A DNA stretch of 64,000 bases, from positions 3,410,001 through 3,474,000 of the forward strand of contig NZ_CP072425.1 in assembly GCF_017742995.1 (NCBI RefSeq). Direction: 5' to 3'. This DNA is from Pseudoalteromonas viridis (GTDB lineage: Bacteria; Pseudomonadota; Gammaproteobacteria; Enterobacterales; Alteromonadaceae). The stretch's first letter is position 1. Every line of letters begins with the position of its first letter. The notes under the pieces are model-generated. The model searched no databases. It saw only the letters and a program-made list of their open reading frames with translations, and was not told the origin of the DNA. The translations under genes and the position numbers were made by a program. Below are positions 37,936 through 47,447 of the stretch, in pieces.

Positions 37936-38280
37936 TTATTCCCTCACCCAACCTACACTCAGCACATAGCGGCTACCTTGTGTGATTTTGCTCACTGCAT
38001 GGGCTTCTATGTCGGGTCTGAACAATTTAACCCTTGCCCAGTTAAGAATGGTATTTTGGCAGATAAACTCTCCACCTTGTTTGGCGTGTTTGAGGATAAT
38101 ATTGAGCCGGTAGTGTTTGCCAGCGTCGACCTGATCCACATGCTGTTTAATTTCACTGCCCGCCGGGAAATGGATCAGGTAACAGTCGAATTTAATGGGC
38201 CAGATTGCGCCGCATAACAGCATTTTATCGTAGCCCGAGTCTTGTCTTCCTGCTTCCCAGCGCCATAGTTTGTTTAACAT
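37936..38280 (-). CDS. 2OG-Fe(II) oxygenase-like protein
   Basis: The protein has 114 aa. The double-stranded beta-helix iron site can be read as H-x-D in EIKQHVDQVDAGKHYRLNIIL, a distal His in DIEAHAVSKITQGSRYVLSVGW, and the 2-oxoglutarate-binding Arg in SRYVLSVGW. This is shorter than most family members (around 180-220 aa), so it is a minimal or truncated domain. Substrate unknown. It lies in the accessory segment between DUF3574 and a chemoreceptor. Confidence 0.65.
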   Translation of the reverse strand: MLNKLWRWEAGRQDSGYDKMLLCGAIWPIKFDCYLIHFPAGSEIKQHVDQVDAGKHYRLNIILKHAKQGGEFICQNTILNWARVKLFRPDIEAHAVSKITQGSRYVLSVGWVRE

Positions 38281-38329
38281 ACCTGCACTCAGTCAACGCC
38301 TCACGCAGTTTAAGTGTTCATACTACGCG

Positions 38330-40318
38330 TTAGTCGATTTTAAAATTATCCATAGTGCGTTGCAGTGTATCACTGTTTAATTTCATGTCATCAAAGAGTT
38401 TTTGCAGCGCTTTTGAAGTTTCAAGCTCTTCGTTCGCTGCATCTAATACCGCGGTGGTATTGCTGGAAATATCCTGTGCAACCACAGATTGCTCCTGCGC
38501 CGCGGTGGCTACCGAGGTAGTTAACTGCTCTACATGATTACTGTGATCGCTCACCTGCATTGAGACCTGACGGGTTTGTTCAACCTCACTCATAATGTTG
38601 CTGGCCAGGCCGGTGTTTTCCTTGATGGCACTGACAACGTTACGGCTGATGTCATTGAGACTGAGCAGTAAGGTGGAGATCTGCTCTGACGAGCCTTTGC
38701 TGTTATTGGCAAGTCCTCTCACTTCGTCGGCGACTACCGCAAACCCCCGGCCATGCTCACCTGCCCTGGCCGCTTCAATGGCAGCATTCAGCGCCAGTAA
38801 GTTGGTCTGATCGGCAACGCTGCGGATGGAGTCCAGTATGGTGTTAATTTCTTCCACCTGCTTCTCCATATTCAACGCCATTTCATTTACCTGTTCCATG
38901 TTTTGCGACAGCACATTCATGGCATCCAGGTTACGTTGATTGTCTTCCAGCAACTTTTTCGATTCGTCATTAAGCTGATCGCTGGCCGTTAGCGTATCTG
39001 AGGCAGCTTTGGCGATGTCTTCACTGGTTGCGGCCATTTGCTCTATTGCCGCCGCAATATTGGTTGCCAGGCTCTGGGTGCGCTGCGCATCTTCGGTAAC
39101 ATGACTGGCCGCTTTTTCCATCTGATTACCCAGCTTAGTACCCACATTAATAGACTTAGATAACCCCACCAGCAGGTCCTTAAAAGCATACACGGTGTTA
39201 TGGATAGACTCAGAGATCTTACCCAGCTCGTCACTGGTTTTTAATCTCACATCCAGGGTCAGGTCGCCATTATTGGCCACTTTGGTCAAAATGCCGGTCA
39301 GCTCGTTCAGCTCGTCCCGCAATGACGTAAACAAATGGGTATTAATGACTGTAATAAATAGCATAAAGATCAAAAACAACACGAACAGCCAGATCATTTG
39401 CTCGATAAGATCGGCCTGATACGCCTCACTGACAATACGCGTGTGTTCCCACTGCTTGTCGAGCAAGGCCTTTACATCCTGAATTTGCCCGGTTGCCTGT
39501 GCAAACCACTGGCTACTGTCTGGCAGTTGTGAAAAATCAATATTATCGGCAGTCGAGACCCTCGTAATCACCCGGTCCAGAGTTTGTGCGCGACTGTCTG
39601 ACATGATCTGCTTATAGGTGTTCAGCGTGTCATCATTGAGCGCGGTTTCTAGCTGCTCTTTGAGTAACGTCAGTTGCAGCTGATAATAGGCAAGGTCGCG
39701 CTTAGTGGCTTCATCGACAGATTGCCTGGCCAGTACGCCATTGACTTTACCCCGCAACTGCCCTTTGCGCTCTTTGCTCTGCGCCATGAGAAAAGCGATA
39801 GACAAATTAGATGCCAACTCCCGGTTAGTCACATAGGCCTGCATCCGCATTGCCGTACTCAGTGTCAGCTGATTGACATGGCTGTAGTAATTGAAGGCAT
39901 TCTTACCTTGTTGCTGATCTACCTCGCGGCGCAGTGCATCTTTTTCTCGCAGTAAGGTGAACAAGTTTGGCAACCACTGTTGCACCTTTTTATCTTCTTT
40001 AAATTCACCGCGATATAAATCTTCCAGTGCAGCAACCGAGGCATCGGCTTTTATCCGCTGTGCGGCAACGGCCTGGCGGGTTTGTCCATTCGGGTTACCC
40101 AAAAAGCCCGCCGTTAATCCGCGCTCAACGGCATGATGGTGCGCTACCTTTTCCATCGCATCCAGCAAACCAATATAGGCAATATCCTTTTTGGTGGCCT
40201 CAATATCCTGCCAGTACTGAAAAACCACTTTGCTAAGCAGAATAAGAATGAAAATGAGTAAGGCGGTCGAGCTAATAATGGATAGTTGTATGATAGAAAA
40301 GCGCTTTAGCAGACTCAT
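38330..40318 (-). CDS. methyl-accepting chemotaxis protein with NIT-like sensor
   Basis: The chemoreceptor has 662 aa. Start ATG 40318 ([12 protein letters not shown]) is preferred because CCGGAG precedes it; the frame also opens at 40336. It has TM1 ([19 protein letters not shown]), a helical periplasmic domain of about 260 residues with [17 protein letters not shown] typical of NIT (nitrate/nitrite-sensing) domains, TM2 ([19 protein letters not shown]), HAMP and the kinase-control hairpin [31 protein letters not shown]. Nitrate sensing is an inference from the domain. Confidence 0.9.
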   Translation of the reverse strand: MSLLKRFSIIQLSIISSTALLIFILILLSKVVFQYWQDIEATKKDIAYIGLLDAMEKVAHHHAVERGLTAGFLGNPNGQTRQAVAAQRIKADASVAALEDLYRGEFKEDKKVQQWLPNLFTLLREKDALRREVDQQQGKNAFNYYSHVNQLTLSTAMRMQAYVTNRELASNLSIAFLMAQSKERKGQLRGKVNGVLARQSVDEATKRDLAYYQLQLTLLKEQLETALNDDTLNTYKQIMSDSRAQTLDRVITRVSTADNIDFSQLPDSSQWFAQATGQIQDVKALLDKQWEHTRIVSEAYQADLIEQMIWLFVLFLIFMLFITVINTHLFTSLRDELNELTGILTKVANNGDLTLDVRLKTSDELGKISESIHNTVYAFKDLLVGLSKSINVGTKLGNQMEKAASHVTEDAQRTQSLATNIAAAIEQMAATSEDIAKAASDTLTASDQLNDESKKLLEDNQRNLDAMNVLSQNMEQVNEMALNMEKQVEEINTILDSIRSVADQTNLLALNAAIEAARAGEHGRGFAVVADEVRGLANNSKGSSEQISTLLLSLNDISRNVVSAIKENTGLASNIMSEVEQTRQVSMQVSDHSNHVEQLTTSVATAAQEQSVVAQDISSNTTAVLDAANEELETSKALQKLFDDMKLNSDTLQRTMDNFKID

Positions 40319-40498
40319 GATTTCTCCGGTGATCACTTAATGACGCCAATCTGGTACACCATGACTGGCTATCCTTATTGATACTAAAGATAGTCAAAAA
40401 TCTGCAAAATCAACAATAACTGTACTGCGACCTTAGTTGGGTGGTCTCAGCGTGGCGAGGGCAACTCCCAGTAGTTGCCCGGTACACTTTTAAAACCG

Positions 40499-40743
40499 TC
40501 AGCTAAATTGTTTTTCGCTAAAATGTGGATTGCGCACATTAATGGTCAACTTAGCTACCTGTGTCAGCTGCTGATGCCGGAGGGTGCCATCAACATTTAA
40601 TTGAATACACTCATTTTTTGCTCATCGCGACATAAGTCCACAGCAACGCCCGTTAGCTCCTCGCCATTTCGCAGGCTCAGTGTAATCGGGTAGTGAAACA
40701 GGCAGACAATTTCAAAGTAATCGTAATCACTGCAACTGATCAT
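40499..40743 (-). pseudogene. rof-like (YaeO) gene, frameshifted at an A6 run
   Basis: The first frame starts at ATG 40743 (MISCSDYDYFEIVCLFHYPITLSLRNGEELTGVAVDLCRDEQK) and stops early at 40597-40599. The -1 frame directly continues as ECIQLNVDGTLRHQQLTQVAKLTINVRNPHFSEKQFS and stops at 40499. Joined, they give a full-length Rof/YaeO-type Rho-binding antiterminator of about 81 aa. The shift lies at CAAAAAATGAG (40614-40619 are the six A on the coding strand); one extra A restores the frame. Real mutation, base-calling error, or rare -1 slippage remain open. Confidence 0.75.
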
Positions 40744-40842
40744 AGTGCTGGTTTCCGAGGTTATGATAGGTAGTGTGGCTCGTGTTAAGCCAGCAAACAG
40801 CACTTAACCCGGTCCAAGTTGAGTGCTGTCTGCGTAAACCAG

Positions 40843-41538
40843 TTAAGCTTTGGCGCTGTGCTGAAGACCCAGTAAATCAAGCAATGCACTGTGGATCTGT
40901 AGTTTGGGTGTGCCTTCGCTATATGGTGCGACAGCAAGCAATGGTGCTTTTAATCGCTGTTTTAAGGTCTCCAGATTGGCGTCGTATTCCTGCATCTCGG
41001 GGTCTACCTGATTGGCCACCCAGCCAACACAGTTTAGCCCTGCGGCGGCTATTGCCTGCTCGGTCAAAAATGCATGGTTCAGACAGCCCAATTTCATGCC
41101 CACCACCAGGATCACGGGTAATTCTTCTTGCTTTATCCAGTCATACAAAAACTGAGTATCGTTGATCGGCAATGCCCAGCCACCAGCGCCTTCTACCAAC
41201 GTATACTCTGCGCCTAACGAGCTCAGTTCCCGATACTTTTCACTTAAAGCTTCGCAGCTAATAGTCACACCAACGCGCTGAGCTGCAATGTGCGGTGCAA
41301 TGGGCGGCTCAAAGCAAAACGGATTGATCTGCTCGTATTTACCATGTACAGACGCCGCTTCCATCAGGCTTAGTGCATCTTCATTAACCAGCTGACCAAA
41401 AGCTTCCTCGGCGCCTGCCGCCAGGGGTTTAAAGCCAACGGCTTTTTTCCCCCGCTGGGCCAATAGTTTTAGCAGCAAAGAAGACACATGGGTCTTGCCG
41501 ACTTCGGTGTCTGTGCCGGTGATAAAAAATGCACTCAT
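40843..41538 (-). CDS. bioD: dethiobiotin synthetase BioD
   Basis: BioD closes the ureido ring of dethiobiotin from DAPA, CO2 and ATP. It has 231 aa. The P-loop is FITGTDTEVGKTHVSSLLL, and the second conserved motif is LVEGAGGWALPI with NQVDPE. It is last in bioBFCD; its start overlaps the bioC stop by 4 nt. Confidence 0.96.
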   Translation of the reverse strand: MSAFFITGTDTEVGKTHVSSLLLKLLAQRGKKAVGFKPLAAGAEEAFGQLVNEDALSLMEAASVHGKYEQINPFCFEPPIAPHIAAQRVGVTISCEALSEKYRELSSLGAEYTLVEGAGGWALPINDTQFLYDWIKQEELPVILVVGMKLGCLNHAFLTEQAIAAAGLNCVGWVANQVDPEMQEYDANLETLKQRLKAPLLAVAPYSEGTPKLQIHSALLDLLGLQHSAKA

Positions 41539-42290
41539 AATTTAGTTAGCTCCATAAACGCAACCTGATAACTTAACTGGGCGCGGCCATTGGTAAGTGG
41601 ATATCCTGCCAGTAATTTACGATATTGTGTCTTGCCCAGCAAGCCACGGCGCTGGCCTTCATGTTGCAACTGGTTAGCACCAATGGCTTTCACAGATTTA
41701 AAAGCAGCCTGCGCAGTTGCAAAGGTTTCTTTAAGGCACATCAGCTGGGCATCATCGAGCGCAAACCCGGCTTCTTCGCCATAGGTAAGCAGACTGTCGA
41801 AGGGTGTAAACCGATTCACATGACAGTGCGCATCTACATTCTGCCAGGCCTGCTGTATTTCGCACAGTGAGCCGTCGGCAACAACACTCAGATAGGCTTT
41901 ACCGCCGGGTTTCAATATTCGATTCAGCGCCTTAAACAAAGCCGGATGATCCTGACTCCATTGCATAGCAAAGTTACTGAAAATGGCATCTACACAGTTA
42001 TCTGCCAGTGGCAAATTGTCCATATCCGCACAGACTTTAAATGCATCCTGAGGTCCCTGCTCTAACATGCCAGCACTGAGGTCCAGCGCCACCAGCTGAG
42101 TGCAGCGTGTACTTAGTGCGTCATAGTGCTGCATAGGACCTGCGCCCAGGTCTAACAAGGTTGTACTGGGTTGAGTGATTTTCCTGAGCAGGATCTCAGC
42201 CGCTTGTTGCTGTACATTGGCATGCTGTACATAAACCTGAGACGCGCGAGAAAAACGCGAAGCAACCTGCGCTTTAACAGACGCATTCAT
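41535..42290 (-). CDS. bioC: malonyl-ACP O-methyltransferase BioC
   Basis: BioC methylates malonyl-ACP to start pimeloyl synthesis. It has 251 aa. The SAM-binding motif is TTLLDLGAGPMQHYDALSTRCTQLVALDLSAGMLEQ, followed by DNCVDAIFSNFAMQWSQDHPALFKALNRILKPGGKAYLSV. bioH, the partner esterase, is not in the window. Overlaps on both sides (bioF and bioD) indicate coupled translation. Confidence 0.95.
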   Translation of the reverse strand: MNASVKAQVASRFSRASQVYVQHANVQQQAAEILLRKITQPSTTLLDLGAGPMQHYDALSTRCTQLVALDLSAGMLEQGPQDAFKVCADMDNLPLADNCVDAIFSNFAMQWSQDHPALFKALNRILKPGGKAYLSVVADGSLCEIQQAWQNVDAHCHVNRFTPFDSLLTYGEEAGFALDDAQLMCLKETFATAQAAFKSVKAIGANQLQHEGQRRGLLGKTQYRKLLAGYPLTNGRAQLSYQVAFMELTKL

Positions 42291-43420
42291 ATCGCCTCCT
42301 TAAGTGCATAAAGTAACGCATCTATATCTTGTGTTGTATGCGCTGCAGTCAGCGTCACTCGCAGCCGGGCTGCGTTTTGTGGCACCGTGGGTGGGCGAAT
42401 GGCAGTGAGCCAAATGCCACGCTCTTTGAGCTGTTGTTGCGCCGCCAGTGCATTGTCTGCTGAGCCCAGCACAATAGGCTGAATGGCTGTGTCTGAGGGC
42501 ATCACTGCAATGCCCAATTGCGCAGCAGATTGCGTAAAATAAGCAATGTTATTTTTTAATGCCGCTCTTTGTGACACTGCACCACGTAACTGAGCAAACT
42601 GGCTGACGGCGATGTCGGTCAGCATGGGCGACATCGCGGTAGAGTAAATATATTCGCGGCTAAACTGCAATAAATACTGCTGAACCCGTTTACTACATAA
42701 CACCGCAGCCCCCTGACAGGCCATGGCTTTGCCAAAGGTGATCACCAAAAGTTCTGGTTTCACGCCACGCTCAATACTGCCCAGCCCGTTGTCGCCTACC
42801 ACACCCAGCGCGTGGGCGTCATCGACCATCAGCCAGGCGTTATGGGTTTTTGCAAGCTGCGCAATATCAGCTAAAGGCGCACAGTCTCCGTCCATCGAGA
42901 ACACGCCTTCTGTCACAATCAGTTTATTTCTTGCTTTGGATTTTTCTAGCCGGGCACGCAAATGCCCCACATCGTTGTGGTTGAATCGGGTCAGCTTGGC
43001 CTGACTATGCAGCGCACCATCGAGCAGGCTTGCATGGTTGAGTTTATCCTGAAACAGCTCTGACTCGCGCCCAACCGCCGGGTCGTTAAATAGCGCCTGA
43101 AGCACACTGGTATTGGCTGCAAAACCACTTGCGAACAGCAATGCTTTGTCATAACCAAAAGCTTCGCACAACTGTGATTCAAACGCTGCATGCACTGACT
43201 GAAATCCGGTCACCAGTGCCGAACTGCGACTACCGGGTTGGCCTGTCAGGTTCAGTGGCTGGTCCGCCAGGGCCAGATAATCGTTACTGGCAAAGTTGAG
43301 GTAACGCTTACCATCAACTTCAATTTCACGGGCAGAGACCTTATCAATGCACTGACGATGGCGCAGCAAAGAGGCAGCGGCTCTGCTATTCAAAGCCGCA
43401 TCGATGAACTCAAAGGCCAT
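42287..43420 (-). CDS. bioF: 8-amino-7-oxononanoate synthase BioF
   Basis: This PLP enzyme condenses pimeloyl-ACP with alanine. It has 377 aa. The N-terminal YLNFASNDYLALADQP, the PLP-proximal DDAHALGVVGDNGLGS and the Schiff-base lysine in LLVITFGKAMACQGAAVL are visible. It directly abuts bioB (stop and start are adjacent) and overlaps bioC. Confidence 0.96.
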   Translation of the reverse strand: MAFEFIDAALNSRAAASLLRHRQCIDKVSAREIEVDGKRYLNFASNDYLALADQPLNLTGQPGSRSSALVTGFQSVHAAFESQLCEAFGYDKALLFASGFAANTSVLQALFNDPAVGRESELFQDKLNHASLLDGALHSQAKLTRFNHNDVGHLRARLEKSKARNKLIVTEGVFSMDGDCAPLADIAQLAKTHNAWLMVDDAHALGVVGDNGLGSIERGVKPELLVITFGKAMACQGAAVLCSKRVQQYLLQFSREYIYSTAMSPMLTDIAVSQFAQLRGAVSQRAALKNNIAYFTQSAAQLGIAVMPSDTAIQPIVLGSADNALAAQQQLKERGIWLTAIRPPTVPQNAARLRVTLTAAHTTQDIDALLYALKEAI

Positions 43421-44464
43421 TTAGTTGGCTTCGTAGAACAGTTCAGAAGTGGCTTTGTCTGCAATGGCAGAATTCAGAGACGCTTCATAGGCTTCGTCTG
43501 AATAATCCTGACGCTTCTCCGGTTGCATACCCAGTTTTCTTAGCAGGTTCATGTCTGCATCGGCTTCCGGGTTTTCTGTAGTAAGTAACTTGTCACCGTA
43601 GAAAATCGAGTTTGCACCGGCAAAGAAACACATAGACTGCATCTGTTCGTTCATGGCGGTACGGCCCGCAGACAAACGTACATAGCTATATGGCATCATA
43701 ATACGTGCAACGGCAATGGTGCGAATAAACTCAAAATGGTCGAGATCTTCTACGTCTTCAAGTGGTGTACCCGCTACTTTCACCAGCATGTTAATTGGCA
43801 CACTTTCCGGTTGTTTTGGCAAGTTAGCCAGCTGCATCAGCAGACCATAACGGTCAGAAGCTTGCTCACCCATACCAACAATACCACCGGAACAGACTTT
43901 CATACCCGCATCACGGACATGATCAAGTGTATCCAGACGATCCTGATAAGTACGCGTAGTGATGATCTGCTCGTAGTATTCGGGCGATGTATCCAGGTTG
44001 TGGTTGTAGTAATCCAAGCCTGCTTCTCTGAGTGCATGGGCTTTGTCATTATCGAGCTTGCCCAGCGTCATACACGTCTCCAGGCCCAGCTCTCTGACTT
44101 CGCGCACCATTTTCTCGATATAAGGCATGTCGCGATCTTTCGGATCAGACCAGGCAGCCCCCATACAAAAACGTGTTGCGCCTTTTTCTTTGGCCACTTT
44201 GGCCTGGGCTACCACTTTTTCTACTTCCATCAGACGTTCACGCTCCAGGTCGGTTTTATAATGGCCCGACTGAGGGCAGTATTTACAGTCTTCCGGACAC
44301 GCACCGGTTTTAATAGATAAGAGTGTAGAGATCTGTACTTCATTGGGATTAAAGTTTTTTCTGTGAATGCTCGCAGCATGAAACAACAGATCATTGAATG
44401 GCATTTCAAATAGTGCTTTGACTTCTTTATGCGTCCAATCGTGACGTACTGTGCCCAATTCCAT
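43421..44464 (-). CDS. bioB: biotin synthase BioB
   Basis: BioB is a radical SAM enzyme inserting sulfur into dethiobiotin. It has 347 aa. The [4Fe-4S] motif is C56-x3-C60-x2-C63 (ACPEDCKYC). The [2Fe-2S] site includes cysteines such as CMTLGKL and [10 protein letters not shown], with Arg in [12 protein letters not shown]. First gene of bioBFCD; its promoter overlaps the BirA operator. Confidence 0.97.
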   Translation of the reverse strand: MELGTVRHDWTHKEVKALFEMPFNDLLFHAASIHRKNFNPNEVQISTLLSIKTGACPEDCKYCPQSGHYKTDLERERLMEVEKVVAQAKVAKEKGATRFCMGAAWSDPKDRDMPYIEKMVREVRELGLETCMTLGKLDNDKAHALREAGLDYYNHNLDTSPEYYEQIITTRTYQDRLDTLDHVRDAGMKVCSGGIVGMGEQASDRYGLLMQLANLPKQPESVPINMLVKVAGTPLEDVEDLDHFEFIRTIAVARIMMPYSYVRLSAGRTAMNEQMQSMCFFAGANSIFYGDKLLTTENPEADADMNLLRKLGMQPEKRQDYSDEAYEASLNSAIADKATSELFYEAN

Positions 44465-44523
44465 AATTATTCTCTTCTTTTGACTGACATTTTTTAGTCA
44501 GTTGTTATGACGGTGATTGGCTT

Positions 44524-44551
44524 AGTCTACTTCTTGCTTTACCATTGTCAA
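44524..44551 (-). promoter_or_regulatory. bioB promoter
   Basis: On the minus strand a perfect TTGACA (44546-44551) and TAGACT (44524-44529) have a 16-nt spacer. The -35 overlaps the left half of the BirA operator, so BirA binding would block it. This gives a leader of about 50 nt before bioB. Confidence 0.65.
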
Positions 44552-44578
44552 CACGGACCACTTAAGCAAGGTTTACAA
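44545..44578. promoter_or_regulatory. BirA (biotin repressor) operator
   Basis: TTGTCAACA (44545-44553) and GGTTTACAA (44570-44578) are separated by 16 nt, matching the BirA operator form TTGTAAACC-N14-16-GGTTTACAA, with the right half perfect and the left half 7 of 9. It covers the bioB -35, the bioA start-proximal region and its ribosome site. A weak bioA promoter (TTGGCT 44517, TACCAT 44540, 17-nt spacer) would start transcription inside it. Repression of both directions by biotinoyl-AMP-BirA is expected; birA is not in the window. Confidence 0.85.
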
Positions 44579-45868
44579 GTGAGCAATAATAACACAATCG
44601 ATTTAGCCTTTGATAAAGCGCATATCTGGCACCCCTATACCTCCATGCTGGATCCCCTGCCCGTTTACCCGGCAAGCCATACCCAGGGCAACCGTATCCA
44701 CCTGGAAACAGGCGAAGAATTAATTGATGGTATGGCATCCTGGTGGAGCGCTATTCATGGCTATAATCATCCCGACATTGTAACTGCAATTACTGAGCAA
44801 GCAGGCAAGATGAGCCACGTGATGTTTGGCGGGCTGACGCATGCGCCGGCGGTTGAGTTGTGTAAAAAGCTGGTTGCCATGACGCCGGCCCCCCTCAATA
44901 AAGTGTTTCTGGCAGACAGCGGATCGGTTAGCGTTGAAGTGGCGATTAAAATGGCTCTGCAGTACTGGCTAAGCCAGGGCCATACACGCAAAACTAAACT
45001 GATGACAGCGCAAAAAGGCTATCATGGCGACACCTTTGCCGCCATGAGTGTGTGCGATCCGGTGAATTCTATGCACAGCATGTATCAGGGCTTTCTGCCG
45101 GAGCATATTTTTGTGCCTGCCCCATCCGGACGCTTCCATGAACAGGCATGTGAAGAAGAGCTTGCGCAACTTGAAGCGTCATTTGCAGCCCATCATCAGG
45201 AAGTTGCCGCGTTTATCATTGAACCCATAGTGCAAAACGCCGGCGGGATGAACTTCTATCACCCAAATTACCTGAAAAAACTCCGCACACTGTGCGACCA
45301 ATATGATGTTTTGCTGATCCTCGATGAGATAGCGACCGGCTTTGGCCGTACCGGAAAATTATTTGCCTGTGAGCACGCCGACATTAGCCCGGATATTCTG
45401 TGCCTGGGTAAAGCCCTGACCGGTGGCACCATGACACTGTCGGCAACGCTCACCACAGATGAAATAGCCATTGGGATCAGTCAGGGCGAAGCCAAAGTAC
45501 TAATGCACGGCCCTACCTTTATGGGTAACCCGCTGGCCTGCGCTGCTGCAAATGCAAGCCTGACCCTGTTGCAAACGAATGCCTGGCAAGAGCAGGTCCA
45601 ACGCCTGGCAAACAGTTTAACGTTGCTCGAGCGTTGTAGAGCACTGGACGCGGTGCAGGATGTCAGAGTGCTGGGCGCAATCGGGGTGGTTGAAGTAAAC
45701 CGCACCATAGATGTGGCAAAGATACAGCGCTTTTTTATTGAAAAAGGCTTGTGGATCCGCCCGTTTGGCAGGCTGATTTATCTTATGCCTCCGTATATCA
45801 CACCAGATGAAGATATCGCGCAGCTGGCTGATGGTATTTATGACGCCATCGCACAGAACGCGTACTAG
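44579..45868 (+). CDS. bioA: adenosylmethionine-8-amino-7-oxononanoate aminotransferase BioA
   Basis: BioA aminates KAPA to DAPA using SAM as amino donor. It has 429 aa, as in E. coli. GTG 44579 is chosen over ATG 44507 because AAGG precedes it and the longer form would translate the operator. Landmarks: HIWHPYTSM, DGMASWWSAIHGYNHP, ADSGSVSVEVAIKMA, and the PLP lysine in LGKALTGGTMTLSATL. It is divergent from bioBFCD. Confidence 0.96.
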   Translation: MSNNNTIDLAFDKAHIWHPYTSMLDPLPVYPASHTQGNRIHLETGEELIDGMASWWSAIHGYNHPDIVTAITEQAGKMSHVMFGGLTHAPAVELCKKLVAMTPAPLNKVFLADSGSVSVEVAIKMALQYWLSQGHTRKTKLMTAQKGYHGDTFAAMSVCDPVNSMHSMYQGFLPEHIFVPAPSGRFHEQACEEELAQLEASFAAHHQEVAAFIIEPIVQNAGGMNFYHPNYLKKLRTLCDQYDVLLILDEIATGFGRTGKLFACEHADISPDILCLGKALTGGTMTLSATLTTDEIAIGISQGEAKVLMHGPTFMGNPLACAAANASLTLLQTNAWQEQVQRLANSLTLLERCRALDAVQDVRVLGAIGVVEVNRTIDVAKIQRFFIEKGLWIRPFGRLIYLMPPYITPDEDIAQLADGIYDAIAQNAY

Positions 45869-45904
45869 TTTTACTCAGCACAGCTAAAAAGTGCGACAAT
45901 CAAA

Positions 45905-45935
45905 GCAAAATTGGCACTTTTTTTGCCAATTTTGC
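45905..45935. terminator. strong stem-loop after bioA
   Basis: GCAAAATTGGCA (45905-45916) and TGCCAATTTTGC (45924-45935) are perfect 12-bp arms with a CTTTTTT loop. It lies 36 nt after bioA and is followed by AATTATTT. It probably terminates bioA; the T-rich loop, not a T tail, is unusual. Confidence 0.6.
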
Positions 45936-46042
45936 AATTATTTAAGATATTTCATCGTTTGTACCTGAAATCATTTCACGGCTTTGTTAGACTAGGCGAC
46001 TTTGATTGTAAATTTCGAAATAGAGTTGAGAATCGAGTAACT

Positions 46043-47380
46043 ATGCAACAAACCGTCAAATTGCAGCCAGCTGAAGCTTATCAGCCACCGCGCTTTACTG
46101 TTTATCAACACCGTCAGATTGATAAAATTGAGCAACTTGAAAAACTGCCTGAGCACCTGCGCTTTCAGATGAAGGTGGTTGCAAACGTTTTCCCTTTCCG
46201 CGTGAACAACTATGTTATTGATGAACTGATTGACTGGGACAAAGTACCTAACGACCCCGTTTTTCAGCTTACTTTCCCTCAGCGTGGCATGCTGGACGAC
46301 GAGTCGTACGAAGAAATGGCCGCACTGCTTAAGCGTGAGCACACGCCAGAAGAAGTTTTTGAGCTATCAACCAAGTTAAGACAAAAGCTTAATCCGCATC
46401 CAGCCGGTCAGATGGACAAAAACGTCCCCACCTTTGACGGTGAGCGCGTTGAAGGCATTCAGCACAAATACAAAGAAACCGTGCTGTTCTTCCCGGCACA
46501 GGGCCAGTACTGTCACTCTTACTGTACTTTCTGTTTCCGCTGGGCTCAATTCGTTGGTAAAGCAACCCGCTTTAACAACAATGATGAAGATCTGCTACAC
46601 AGCTATCTGGAAGAGCACACAGAGGTGACCGATCTGCTTATGACAGGCGGTGACCCTATGGTAATGCGCACCGTTAAGCTACGTAAATACCTGGAAGCAC
46701 TGAAAGAGCCGCGTTTTGATCATATTCGTACTATTCGTATTGGTACTAAGTCTCTGACTTTTTGGCCATTCCGTTATGTGACCGATCCGGACGCACAGGA
46801 CCTGTTAGCCCTGCTTAAAGAGCTGGTTGACGCTGGTAAGCATGTGTCTATTATGGCGCACGTTAATCACAAGCAAGAGCTACGCACTGACATTGCCAAA
46901 GAAGCGATTAAATTGCTACGCAAGACTGGTGTACAGATCCGTACTCAAGCGCCTTTGCTTAACCACCTCAACACCGACCCTAAAATGTGGTCTGAAATGT
47001 GGAAAGAGCAAACACAAATGGGCATGATCCCTTATTACATGTTCATTGAGCGTGATACCGGTGCTAAACGTTACTTTGAATTGCCGCTTTACAAGACCTG
47101 GGAAATCTTCCGTGACGCCTATAAAGAGGTATCGGGTGTGAGCCGCACAGTACGTGGACCTTCTATGAGTGCTGGCCCTGGTAAGGTTGAAGTCTCTGGT
47201 GTAACAGAAATAAACGGCGAAAAAGTGTTTGTATTACGCTTTATTCAGGCCCGTAACCCGGATTGGGTGCAAAGACCTTTCTTTGCCAAATACGATGAAG
47301 AAGCGACCTGGCTGGACGGCCTTAAGCCGGCATTTGGCGAGGAAAAATTCTTCTGGCAGGACGAATACGACGCCATGTAA
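46043..47380 (+). CDS. KamA-family radical SAM protein (lysine 2,3-aminomutase-like)
   Basis: The protein has 445 aa. Start ATG 46043 (MQQTVKLQPAEAYQPP) is preferred to 45911, which would place coding sequence in the bioA terminator. The cluster motif is C157-x3-C161-x2-C164 (QYCHSYCTFCFRW), followed by LLMTGGDPMVM and the aminomutase-like KHVSIMAHVNHKQEL. A SAGPGKVEV segment resembles the PLP-lysine motif (PGGGGK) of lysine 2,3-aminomutase. The substrate could be lysine or another amino acid; beta-lysine derivatives serve as osmolytes in some marine organisms. Terminated by a good hairpin. Confidence 0.85.
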   Translation: MQQTVKLQPAEAYQPPRFTVYQHRQIDKIEQLEKLPEHLRFQMKVVANVFPFRVNNYVIDELIDWDKVPNDPVFQLTFPQRGMLDDESYEEMAALLKREHTPEEVFELSTKLRQKLNPHPAGQMDKNVPTFDGERVEGIQHKYKETVLFFPAQGQYCHSYCTFCFRWAQFVGKATRFNNNDEDLLHSYLEEHTEVTDLLMTGGDPMVMRTVKLRKYLEALKEPRFDHIRTIRIGTKSLTFWPFRYVTDPDAQDLLALLKELVDAGKHVSIMAHVNHKQELRTDIAKEAIKLLRKTGVQIRTQAPLLNHLNTDPKMWSEMWKEQTQMGMIPYYMFIERDTGAKRYFELPLYKTWEIFRDAYKEVSGVSRTVRGPSMSAGPGKVEVSGVTEINGEKVFVLRFIQARNPDWVQRPFFAKYDEEATWLDGLKPAFGEEKFFWQDEYDAM

Positions 47381-47396
47381 GGGTTCAAGTTACAAG

Positions 47397-47424
47397 AAAG
47401 CCGACAACATTGTCGGCTTTTTCT
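47397..47424 (+). terminator. intrinsic terminator after the KamA-family gene
   Basis: AAAGCCGACAA and TTGTCGGCTTT with a short CA loop, then TTTCTTTT. Confidence 0.9.
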
Positions 47425-47447
47425 TTTCAGATAATCGCTTATTGCAA

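Noticed and set aside
43736..44320. Long plus-strand frame (194 codons) opposite bioB
   Set aside because: It is fully antisense to a certain gene, with aromatic- and His-rich shadow composition.
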